A DNA stretch of 53,215 nt from an uncultured Bacteriovorax sp. (lineage in GTDB: Bacteria; Bdellovibrionota; Bacteriovoracia; Bacteriovoracales; Bacteriovoracaceae): NCBI GenBank assembly GCA_946480715.1, contig CAMLKK010000021.1, forward strand, positions 1 to 53,215, in the 5' to 3' direction. Of the stretch, positions 25,945 through 33,305 are shown one piece after another (the first letter of the stretch is position 1; every line of letters starts with the position of its first letter). Below the pieces are notes generated by a model. That model was not told where the DNA came from. It was given only the letters and a program-made list of their open reading frames with translations, and ran no database searches. Both the position numbers and the translations under genes were made by a program.

Positions 25945-26820
25945 ATGTATTTTGGTGATTATTTAGTACAAGAAAAAATAATAAATGAAGGACAATTGAT
26001 CGAAGCCTTGTGCTATCAGTTGGAAACAATGCCGAGTTTTATTAAACTTATCTATGAATCCAAACTTATTTATCCAAATGTCCTTCTCGAAATAATCAAG
26101 AAACAAATTAAAAACGACAGCGATGTGATTTCTGTTCTATTAAACGGAAAACATCTCACTCAAGACCAAGTCAATGAGCTTACTCAAAAGCAACTTTCGA
26201 TGCGTTTACCAGTTGGTGAGGCACTCGTAAAATTGGGCCATTTGAATGAACAGCATTTAGCATTGTATCTACAGCAATATTTTTCTGCTAAAGATTTATC
26301 GGGCACTCAAACTGATTCTTCAGTTGATGTTAACGATGCCGCATTAGAGTCTCTACGCGAACTAGGCATCGATATTGGGGAAATGGGACAATCTAAAAAT
26401 GGTAAAGTCTGTGATGAATTAACTTATTTTTTTAATGCGTTTAATGAAAAAACAAAAAATCGATTGTTAAAACTTATAGAAATGATCGAGTCATCGCAAG
26501 TAAAATCCCAGGAACTTTCTAATTATGCAAATTCACTTTTTAGAGATGTTCACCTTTTAAAGGGAGCCATAGTATTCTCCGAGATAAAATCAATTGAGCA
26601 TTCGATAACGTTGATTGACAAGAGTTTAGATCATTCACTTGCTCAAGGTGAACAGGGGATACAACATTGGTGTCGCCAGCACATAGCTCTTCTCAAGGAA
26701 TACGTTCAACAGTTATGGCGATTTAGAACGGAAGTAGAGGCCTATAGTTCGCTAGATGAAATTAAAGAAAATATGCCATCTGTATTGTTTTTAAATAAAT
26801 GTGTAATTGGATTGGCTTAA
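25945..26820 (+). CDS. HPt-domain protein with T2SSE-N/MshEN-like N-terminal repeats
   Basis: The 291-residue protein starts 9 nt after cheB with AAGGA. The N-terminal half has two helical repeats of the FGDYLVQEKIINEGQLIEAL and LPVGEALVKLGHLNEQHLAL type, which resemble the MshEN/type II secretion ATPase N-terminal fold. The C-terminal half (about 165-285) is a helical bundle with H203-LLKG in an HPt-like setting, so His203 may be phosphorylated. It could be an additional phosphotransfer partner for the CheA receiver or ATPase domain. I know of no named family with this combination. Confidence 0.65.
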   Translation: MYFGDYLVQEKIINEGQLIEALCYQLETMPSFIKLIYESKLIYPNVLLEIIKKQIKNDSDVISVLLNGKHLTQDQVNELTQKQLSMRLPVGEALVKLGHLNEQHLALYLQQYFSAKDLSGTQTDSSVDVNDAALESLRELGIDIGEMGQSKNGKVCDELTYFFNAFNEKTKNRLLKLIEMIESSQVKSQELSNYANSLFRDVHLLKGAIVFSEIKSIEHSITLIDKSLDHSLAQGEQGIQHWCRQHIALLKEYVQQLWRFRTEVEAYSSLDEIKENMPSVLFLNKCVIGLA

Positions 26821-27260
26821 TCGAGCCAGCTTCTATTTAAAGTAATCTTGAGCAGAGTCTGACCACTGATAGAAAGTAAGCAGCATTCTTCCAAATGGGC
26901 CAATTGTTCAAATGTGGCCTTTTCGTTTTGAAAGAGAGCATCACTTAATGTCTCTGCACTGGTGACGACCACATTTCTATCCTGAAGCTTGTAAAGATAG
27001 AGGTACAGGAGAAATGTGTTTTTGTCCCCTATAAGGGCGAGGAGCTTATCAAAGGTGTGATGATCAACTTGAAAGGTCTCTTTGTTAGAGGCAAAAAAGA
27101 CCTTTTGAACGGCCTTGTAATTGTCCCGTTTTGAGCTCGATTTTAAAGACTCTTGAAAGTACTCAAATGTAAAGAAAACTTCAAAAAAATTGTCTGAATA
27201 TAATGAGTTGACCTCGTCGATAATGGAGTTGGGAATTGATTTATAGCGGAAGTTCAACAT
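26817..27260 (-). CDS. Hypothetical protein antiparallel within the chemotaxis cluster
   Basis: A 147-residue cytoplasmic protein with no recognised family. The C-terminal part (AETLSDALFQNEKATFEQLAHLEE... split here by position, about 105-147) could be a winged helix, judged only from helix-helix-strand pattern. Its stop codon shares the TTAA of the preceding HPt gene. It is the only minus-strand gene between cheY and the MCP, with about 80 nt to the next plus gene. The start is ATG at 27260 with weak GAG upstream; a GTG lies one codon earlier. Confidence 0.55.
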   Translation of the reverse strand: MLNFRYKSIPNSIIDEVNSLYSDNFFEVFFTFEYFQESLKSSSKRDNYKAVQKVFFASNKETFQVDHHTFDKLLALIGDKNTFLLYLYLYKLQDRNVVVTSAETLSDALFQNEKATFEQLAHLEECCLLSISGQTLLKITLNRSWLD

Positions 27261-27342
27261 CACTCAATTTTATAAAAAGAATTGATTTTTTTGAATTGAG
27301 AAAAAAGTGCTTAGGTCTAAAACAACTTTCCAGTGAGCAAGC

Positions 27343-28293
27343 ATGAATGATGAGATGATTGAAGAATTTAAAATTGAAGCTGAGGAAATGTTTGTTACGG
27401 CCGAAGAAGGCTTCCTCAATATCGAAAAGGGCGAAGCCTTTATCGATAATTTCAATAAAATCTTCCGCGCCTTCCATTCACTTAAAGGCGCAGCAGGTAT
27501 GTTTGGTCTGCAAGAACTACAGGCCCACATGCATAAATTAGAATCACTTTTCGAAGCTCAGAAAAATCAAGCAAAAATTGATAAGAAGAAAATTGATTAC
27601 TTTTTGAGTGGAATTGATGCTGCTAAAAATTTACTCGAAGGAAGAGAAGTTGAATTCACTCATATGAGTAATGATGAGTTAACGATGAGTGATGAACCCA
27701 TAACTCCGCCACAGAAACAAGTTCCCAAAAAAGAAATTGTTCATAAGAAAACATCTAGAGGCATTGTTTACATTGTTGATGATGAAGAACCAATTCTTGA
27801 AATCCTTTCTTCAATGTTAGAGACGATGGATTTTGAAATTCACACTTTTTCATCTGCGGCTGCTCTGTTGGATTCAATAGACATCATCACACCGGATATT
27901 ATTTTAAGTGATATTGCAATGCCTGAAATGTCCGGTATAGAGATGGTAAAAAAAATTCGGGCAAATAGTCCGATGGTCACATTTATCATGATATCTGGCC
28001 AGCTTTCAAAAGAGATGATTTTAGAATTGTTGAATTACGATGTGAGTGGCTTTATTGAAAAACCATTTGCTGAAGAAGAAATAAAAAATACTGTCGAGCG
28101 CGCCTTCCGTTTAAGCCAGCTTGGAAGTCTGTTGAATAAATCGATTAATTACATGCTTTATCAATTTAGTGATCTTGATAGTTATTTGAAACAAGCTGGA
28201 AAAGAGAATGTGCGTTTGGCCCTGAAAGAAGAATTGAAAAATATTATAAAGATTCAAAACGAAATCCACGAGCAAAAGAAAACGAAAAAATAA
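27343..28293 (+). CDS. HPt-receiver two-domain protein
   Basis: The 316-residue protein has an N-terminal HPt domain (about 1-100) with His45 in [13 protein letters not shown] linker (about 105-140) leads to a receiver domain (about 142-262) with DDEEP and phospho-accepting Asp190 ([11 protein letters not shown]), then a C-terminal helical tail. Both phosphorylation sites are present, so it could relay phosphate between His and Asp in one chain. It lies 11 nt before the MCP gene. Confidence 0.87.
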   Translation: MNDEMIEEFKIEAEEMFVTAEEGFLNIEKGEAFIDNFNKIFRAFHSLKGAAGMFGLQELQAHMHKLESLFEAQKNQAKIDKKKIDYFLSGIDAAKNLLEGREVEFTHMSNDELTMSDEPITPPQKQVPKKEIVHKKTSRGIVYIVDDEEPILEILSSMLETMDFEIHTFSSAAALLDSIDIITPDIILSDIAMPEMSGIEMVKKIRANSPMVTFIMISGQLSKEMILELLNYDVSGFIEKPFAEEEIKNTVERAFRLSQLGSLLNKSINYMLYQFSDLDSYLKQAGKENVRLALKEELKNIIKIQNEIHEQKKTKK

Positions 28294-28304
28294 GAGGGGA
28301 AATT

Positions 28305-29846
28305 ATGAGTGCAACTGCTAGAGAAGTTTTTAAAGATGATCAAGAAGTTTATGACATGCTTGATCTTATGCCTATCAATGTCATGTATTGCGAATTGGAT
28401 TTTAAAATTAAATACCTCAACCCTAAATCAATCGAGACGCTTAAAAAGATAGAACATCTTTTGCCTGTAAAAGTAGAAAATATTTTGGGTATTTCTATCG
28501 ATAGCTTTCATCAAAACCCAGCACATCAGCGCTCATTGCTTGCCAATGATAAAAACCTTCCTCATAGAGCAACGATAAGACTAGGAAGCGAATATCTTGA
28601 TCTCAATTCAGTGGCACTTTATAGTTCTGGAAAATATGTTGGGGTTATGGTGACTTGGGATATCGTCACTGAAAAAATGCAGGGAACTCATGTTTTCGAA
28701 GCACTCGATCTCTCACAGGCCACAATTGAATTTACTCCAGACGGAACAATTCTCAAGGCCAATAAAAACTTTTGCAACGGCCTTGGATATGATTTAAGCG
28801 AAATTAAAGGAAAACATCATTCAATGTTCTGTGATCCAAGCTACACAGCAACAGAAGAATACAGATCATTCTGGAGAAAATTGAACGATGGTCACTTCGA
28901 TGCCGGTCAATATCCACGCATTACTAAAAACGGTAAAGTGATTTGGATTCAGGCAACCTATAATCCAGTCAAAGACAATGAAGGAAAAGTTTATAAAGTT
29001 GTTAAGTATGCCACTGATATAACCTCAAAAAAAGAAGAACTTTTAAGAGTCAATAAATCGCTAATTGAAATGGCCAACCAGCTTGCAGCTGCATCTGAAG
29101 AATTATCGGCATCTGCTCATCAAATGTCTCAAAACGCAGTAACAGCGACAACTCAGTCACAAGCGGCGTCGACTTCTATTGATAGTGTTGATGGTGGTGT
29201 TCGTTCAGTGGCCACAAATATGGAAGAAATGACGGCTTCAATTCGTGAGATTACTCGAACGACAAACGAAGCCTCATCGATGGCAACAGAAACATTAAAA
29301 AAATCGAAAGAGACGAACACTATCGTTAAGCAACTGGGAGTTTCTTCAAACGATATCGGGCAGGTCATTAAAGTTATTTCTTCGATTGCACAACAGACTA
29401 ATTTACTCGCCCTTAATGCTACGATCGAGGCGGCGCGGGCCGGAGATGCTGGACGTGGATTTGCTGTAGTTGCAAATGAAGTTAAAGAACTTGCAAAACA
29501 AACAGCAAAAGCGACTGGTGACATTACAAAGAAAATTGAGGCCATCCAAGGGGATTCCCTCATTGTTGTGAATGCGATCGATGAAATTTCAACAAGAGTA
29601 GAAAAAGTAACCGGTCACGCAGGGAATATTGCGGCAGCAGTAGAAGAGCAAGCGGCCACAACGAATGAGATTTCAAGAATTGTTATGGAATCAAGTAAGT
29701 CGATCTCTGATGTTTCTGGGGTTGTAAAATCTGTTTCAGGCATTTCAAAGGCCAACCTTAGCGATTCGGAACAATTTTTAGAGGCCTCTAAAGAATTAAA
29801 TAAGCTTGCCATTGCGATTCGAGAATTATCTTCAAAGCTCACTTAG
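28305..29846 (+). CDS. Soluble PAS-domain methyl-accepting chemotaxis protein
   Basis: The 513-residue receptor has no membrane segment. Two PAS-like domains occupy about 15-125 and 130-250. The second ends in the PAC-type [20 protein letters not shown]. The signalling domain (about 260-510) carries the conserved tip [20 protein letters not shown]. The PAS domains could bind a cofactor or small ligand for intracellular sensing (redox or energy taxis), but no cofactor residue is assigned. GAGGGG precedes the ATG. A strong terminator follows. Confidence 0.93.
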   Translation: MSATAREVFKDDQEVYDMLDLMPINVMYCELDFKIKYLNPKSIETLKKIEHLLPVKVENILGISIDSFHQNPAHQRSLLANDKNLPHRATIRLGSEYLDLNSVALYSSGKYVGVMVTWDIVTEKMQGTHVFEALDLSQATIEFTPDGTILKANKNFCNGLGYDLSEIKGKHHSMFCDPSYTATEEYRSFWRKLNDGHFDAGQYPRITKNGKVIWIQATYNPVKDNEGKVYKVVKYATDITSKKEELLRVNKSLIEMANQLAAASEELSASAHQMSQNAVTATTQSQAASTSIDSVDGGVRSVATNMEEMTASIREITRTTNEASSMATETLKKSKETNTIVKQLGVSSNDIGQVIKVISSIAQQTNLLALNATIEAARAGDAGRGFAVVANEVKELAKQTAKATGDITKKIEAIQGDSLIVVNAIDEISTRVEKVTGHAGNIAAAVEEQAATTNEISRIVMESSKSISDVSGVVKSVSGISKANLSDSEQFLEASKELNKLAIAIRELSSKLT

Positions 29847-29853
29847 TAACATG

Positions 29854-29879
29854 AAGGGAGCTTAGGCTCCCTTTTTTTT
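29854..29879 (+). terminator. Rho-independent terminator after the chemotaxis cluster
   Basis: Stem GGGAGC/GCTCCC (29856-29861/29866-29871) with loop TTAG, extended by A-T pairs and followed by a run of eight T. Confidence 0.9.
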
Positions 29880-29952
29880 GTTACAAAAATCCTTTCTTTT
29901 TTAGTTCTACGAGACTTAAATAAAAGTACTAAAAAAATAAAGGAGAACCTCT

Positions 29953-30873
29953 ATGAAAAATCTGTTTCTGATGACAGCTCTGCTAATTAGCACGAGTACA
30001 TTCGCAGCTGCCCCTTTTTCAAAAATTCAAACACCAGGATTTTTCCGTTTCATGCTTGGTGATTTCGAAGTGACTGCCATTCAGGATGGAAAAGTTGCTT
30101 TGCCGATGAATAAACTTCTAAGTAATATTGCGGCCAACCGTCTTGAGAAGGAATTTAAACGCTCAGGGCTTCAAACGCCAACTGAAACGACTGTCAATGC
30201 CTACCTTATCAATACAGGCCCAAAACTCGTTTTAATCGATGCTGGTGCCGCTTCTTTGTTTGGTCCGACATTAGGAAAGTTAGCTAGTAACTTGAAAGCT
30301 TCAGGATACTCACCTGAGCAGGTTGACGAAATTTATGTGACTCATTTACACAACGACCACATTGGTGGAATCACGGCCGATTCAAAAGTGGCCTTCCCAA
30401 ATGCAATCGTGCGCGCTGATCAGCACGATTTAGATTTCTGGTTATCTAAAGAAAATTTAGAAAAAGCACCAGCAGAGAGTAAGGGCTTTTTTGAAGGGCC
30501 AATGGCCACGTTTGCTCCTTATCAAAAAGAAAATAAAGTGAAGCCGTTTGAAGGTGACACTCAGCTCGTTGATGGCATCAAGGCCATTAATAGTCATGGA
30601 CATACTCCAGGTCATACTGTTTACCTGGTGGAAAGCAAAGGCGAGAAGTTGCTCATCGTTGGAGATCTCATCCATGTTGGAGCTATTCAATTTGCAGATC
30701 CAACAGTGACTATTCAGTTTGATAGCAACAACAAAGAAGCATTTGCTCAAAGAAGTAAATTTTTCAAGAAAGCTGCTTCAGAGGGAATGATTGTTGGAGC
30801 GGCCCACATAGCATTTCCAGGTCTTGGAAGATTGAGAGAAGATAAAAAAGGTTTTGATTGGTTGCCATTATAA
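29953..30873 (+). CDS. Exported metallo-beta-lactamase-fold hydrolase
   Basis: The 306-residue protein has a signal peptide (cleavage near TFAAA). Metal-binding motifs are THLHNDHIGG (about 134-143), a further His in SHGHTPGHT (about 215-223), an Asp in VGDLIH and a late His (GAAHIAFPG). These are the ligands of the dinuclear-zinc MBL fold. Lactonases and other hydrolases share this arrangement, so quorum quenching is one possibility; the substrate cannot be read from sequence. AAAGGAG lies 7 nt before the ATG. It is a single gene between two terminators. Confidence 0.9.
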   Translation: MKNLFLMTALLISTSTFAAAPFSKIQTPGFFRFMLGDFEVTAIQDGKVALPMNKLLSNIAANRLEKEFKRSGLQTPTETTVNAYLINTGPKLVLIDAGAASLFGPTLGKLASNLKASGYSPEQVDEIYVTHLHNDHIGGITADSKVAFPNAIVRADQHDLDFWLSKENLEKAPAESKGFFEGPMATFAPYQKENKVKPFEGDTQLVDGIKAINSHGHTPGHTVYLVESKGEKLLIVGDLIHVGAIQFADPTVTIQFDSNNKEAFAQRSKFFKKAASEGMIVGAAHIAFPGLGRLREDKKGFDWLPL

Positions 30874-30900
30874 AAAGGGGAGGCATTGCCTCCCTTTTTT
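30873..30900. terminator. Bidirectional terminator
   Basis: Stem GGGAGGC/GCCTCCC (30878-30884/30888-30894) with loop ATT. T6 follows on the plus side and A5 precedes, giving a U tract on the minus transcript too. It serves the convergent MBL gene and the 144-aa exported protein. Confidence 0.88.
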
Positions 30901-31335
30901 TTAATATTTTAGATCAATGTCGGTATCGTAAGTTCCATCAGCATAAAAATTTTGAGTTTCTAAATTTCCAGCATCATTGAAAAAAGCTTCTGACCTTCTT
31001 TCTTCAATTTCTTGATCACCATCTTTGAAAGTAATTACATCCTTCTGTTTTGTAATCCATTTTTCGCCATTAATTCCACTCGTAAAAAAGATTTGAACGT
31101 TTGCCAAAACTTCATTGTTGTCAGCATAGATATCGTATTCATCAATTTTTCTCTCAACATTGTCCAGCGTGAACTCACGTGTACCTGTTTCGTCATTGAT
31201 GTCTAATTTTTCACAACCATCCTGTCTGATTGAATAATAAGTCATGAAGCGTGTGCGATAATCACCAGTAAAATTCGTGCAAGCAAATCCGGCAGAAGAG
31301 GAAAGCAGAAGAAAAGAGAAAATGATTTTTTTCAT
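30901..31335 (-). CDS. Exported hypothetical protein (144 aa)
   Basis: A signal peptide ends near GFA-C, followed by a small, acidic, beta-rich domain with two Cys that may pair (CTNFTG and DGCEKL). The pattern of short strands recalls lipocalin-like small periplasmic proteins, but no family is recognised. A lipid-modified Cys19 is also possible (SAGFAC is a poor lipobox). AGGGA precedes the ATG by about 6 nt. Confidence 0.7.
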   Translation of the reverse strand: MKKIIFSFLLLSSSAGFACTNFTGDYRTRFMTYYSIRQDGCEKLDINDETGTREFTLDNVERKIDEYDIYADNNEVLANVQIFFTSGINGEKWITKQKDVITFKDGDQEIEERRSEAFFNDAGNLETQNFYADGTYDTDIDLKY

Positions 31336-31438
31336 AAAACGTCCCTGTTAATGAATAAGTAGTTTTAGTATACCGAAGAATTTATCAAAGTGAATAATCT
31401 TAATGAGCTAATGACTTCACGCCTAAAATAATTGTCAA

Positions 31439-31492
31439 AGAATTCAATTGGGCCTCGAATTAAACTGCTGAATTTTTGAAAAATTGAATTCT
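31439..31492. repeat. Perfect 11-bp inverted repeat upstream of a lipoprotein gene
   Basis: AGAATTCAATT (31439-31449) and AATTGAATTCT (31482-31492) are separated by 32 nt, in a gene-free stretch 60 nt before the GTG at 31553. It may be a paired operator or a hairpin. The rest of the 217-bp gap shows no gene. Confidence 0.5.
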
Positions 31493-31552
31493 AGTGTTAA
31501 TGCCATCACAATGTGAAAACCACTTTCAACGTTCGACATATGGGGGTCACGC

Positions 31553-32359
31553 GTGAACAAGTTAGGTTTTAGTTTTTTAGCTGTGCTGATGTTATCAAGT
31601 TGCAAACCACCAGTCGCACAAGATCCAGTCAGCGTTATAAATGGTTTGGTAAAAGAATACGGCTACATTGGATTTCAAAATCCACTGCAAGAATCTAAAA
31701 CCGGAACAATGTTGGCAGGACGTCCGACAGCACTGAGTTTCGTGGCCAATCATCGTGAATGTTTCCCACCGGAATCAGTGGAGCGTTTCGAAGATTTTTC
31801 TAATGTCGAAAAGAAATATACTTATACTTTCCAAGGTGGTCTGGGATTTTTATCGCAAGGTAATCCAGTTGTGAGCGGTGGTCTCGATTTGAAAAGCAAT
31901 GTCTTTGTTGATATTGAACTCAATGGATTGATCATCGAATATATGAGTAGTGTTGGAATATCTGAGTGGTATAACAATGGCATGAGTGAAACCTGCAAGA
32001 TGTATCTAAATGATGTTGGGTTTATCATTCAAGCGTTGATGACCGAAAAAATGACTATATCACTGAGAGATGAAAAGGGAGTTGTAATAGGATTGGATGC
32101 CAACAATGTCCAGAAGTTCCTTAAATTCAAATTAGGAGTGAATTGGAAAATTGTTGATCAATACAAAGTTGTCATCGATGAGCCAAAATACATTGGTTAT
32201 CAGTTGGGAAGATTGCGCCTGGAAGACAACGGAAGAACTCTTTACAGAGCTATGACTGTTAAAGATGACAAATTTGTTTTCGAATCTATCGGAGTCTTTC
32301 AAGATGATACAATTGTGAAAACCACGGCGAAAAAGTTTTTATCTGAAGAAATTAAGTAG
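31553..32359 (+). CDS. Lipoprotein of unknown function (268 aa)
   Basis: The signal sequence ends in lipobox LSSC (Cys17). The mature part is beta-rich with two Cys (HRECFPP and SETCKMY) and no recognised domain. The start codon is GTG with GGGGGT 6 nt upstream. It stands alone with a terminator behind it. Confidence 0.72.
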   Translation: MNKLGFSFLAVLMLSSCKPPVAQDPVSVINGLVKEYGYIGFQNPLQESKTGTMLAGRPTALSFVANHRECFPPESVERFEDFSNVEKKYTYTFQGGLGFLSQGNPVVSGGLDLKSNVFVDIELNGLIIEYMSSVGISEWYNNGMSETCKMYLNDVGFIIQALMTEKMTISLRDEKGVVIGLDANNVQKFLKFKLGVNWKIVDQYKVVIDEPKYIGYQLGRLRLEDNGRTLYRAMTVKDDKFVFESIGVFQDDTIVKTTAKKFLSEEIK

Positions 32360-32368
32360 AAATATATG

Positions 32369-32393
32369 AGGTCCCTGCTCTATGCGGGGACCT
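32369..32393. terminator. Hairpin between convergent genes
   Basis: Ten-bp stem AGGTCCCTGC/GCGGGGACCT (one T-G pair) with loop TCTAT, followed by TTAATTTTT on the plus side. It terminates the lipoprotein gene and may also serve the convergent transglycosylase gene. Confidence 0.8.
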
Positions 32394-32400
32394 TTAATTT

Positions 32401-33072
32401 TTAGTGATAAGCAACCGCACTCGACATCTCAAACTTCTTAGACATCTTTGCCATTCTTAGTTCCATTTTTGAAAGATACGCGTGTTTGTATTTTTGGGTT
32501 TTCGAGTGATAGCGCGCGTACCAACGGCGATCAGTTTTAGCATGACGTTTTTTTAAGAGATTTAAAATCTGCCCCATCATCTCTAAAGAGTAAACTTGAT
32601 CTGCTTGTAAACGTTCAAGATCAATGAGAGGCATTTTCAGGCGTTCAAATTCTTTATTCCAAATATTCACATTAATCTGAGCGAGTGAATAATCACCTGT
32701 CGAAGAAACTAACTCATGATTGAAGCCTGATTCTGTATCAATAATAGCGAGTACGACTTGAGGTGGAATATTGTATTTGGCCATCGTTTGTTTTATGGCC
32801 TTAGCTAATTCTAGTCGTTTTGCTTTTGAAAGATTCGGTTTTAAAGAGGCAATTAATTCAGAAACAACTTCTGGTTTGTGTGCAATCGGCACCTGATCAA
32901 AATCTCCAAAAGTATCTACATACATATCGGTTAGCTCAACTGGTTCGGCCTTGATCGTTGTTTTATTCTTTGACTGAGTCATCACAGTCAAGGCCAATGT
33001 AGAGACTAGAACAAGTTTTAAAACAAGTTCTTTTTCCTTAATTGTCTGTATTGGTAGTATTAGTGTTTTCAT
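32401..33072 (-). CDS. SLT-type lytic transglycosylase
   Basis: A 223-residue protein with an N-terminal hydrophobic segment (about 17-32; signal anchor or signal peptide). A lysozyme-like SLT domain (about 85-185) has catalytic Glu114 in IDTESGF and the second motif GDYSLAQIN. It cleaves peptidoglycan glycan strands with 1,6-anhydro product formation. The C-terminus is very basic and Lys/Arg/Met-rich. No ribosome site is present; a consensus TATAAT (33079-33084, minus) lies 6 nt before the ATG, consistent with a leaderless message. Confidence 0.87.
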   Translation of the reverse strand: MKTLILPIQTIKEKELVLKLVLVSTLALTVMTQSKNKTTIKAEPVELTDMYVDTFGDFDQVPIAHKPEVVSELIASLKPNLSKAKRLELAKAIKQTMAKYNIPPQVVLAIIDTESGFNHELVSSTGDYSLAQINVNIWNKEFERLKMPLIDLERLQADQVYSLEMMGQILNLLKKRHAKTDRRWYARYHSKTQKYKHAYLSKMELRMAKMSKKFEMSSAVAYH

Positions 33073-33078
33073 ACTTAA

Positions 33079-33084
33079 ATTATA
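33079..33084 (-). promoter_or_regulatory. Consensus -10 element abutting the transglycosylase start
   Basis: TATAAT on the minus strand, 6 nt before the ATG. A matching -35 is weak. The predicted start of transcription coincides with the start codon. Confidence 0.45.
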
Positions 33085-33274
33085 AAATGTGTCCGTCGGT
33101 CCAAAATCTTTAAAAACGCCGAAACCCGCTATACCAACGAGTTGTCGATTTCAATCGTTTTTTAAGTTATTGATTCCAGAGACAATGAATTTAGGTGAGC
33201 TAATTTTTGGTGACAACCAGACAAGGCATCAAACGTGTAACTGAGTATTTGGCAGAGAAAAATACAGATAAAGT

Positions 33275-33294
33275 GGGGCCTAAGCTTAGGCCCC
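33275..33294 (-). terminator. Palindromic hairpin after the glyoxylate-shunt gene
   Basis: A perfect 20-bp palindrome forming an 8-bp GC-rich stem GGGGCCTA/TAGGCCCC with loop AGCT, 11 nt beyond the stop codon. U-richness after it is poor. The remaining 33085-33274 stretch shows no gene. Confidence 0.65.
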
Positions 33295-33305
33295 TAAATA
33301 AGATA

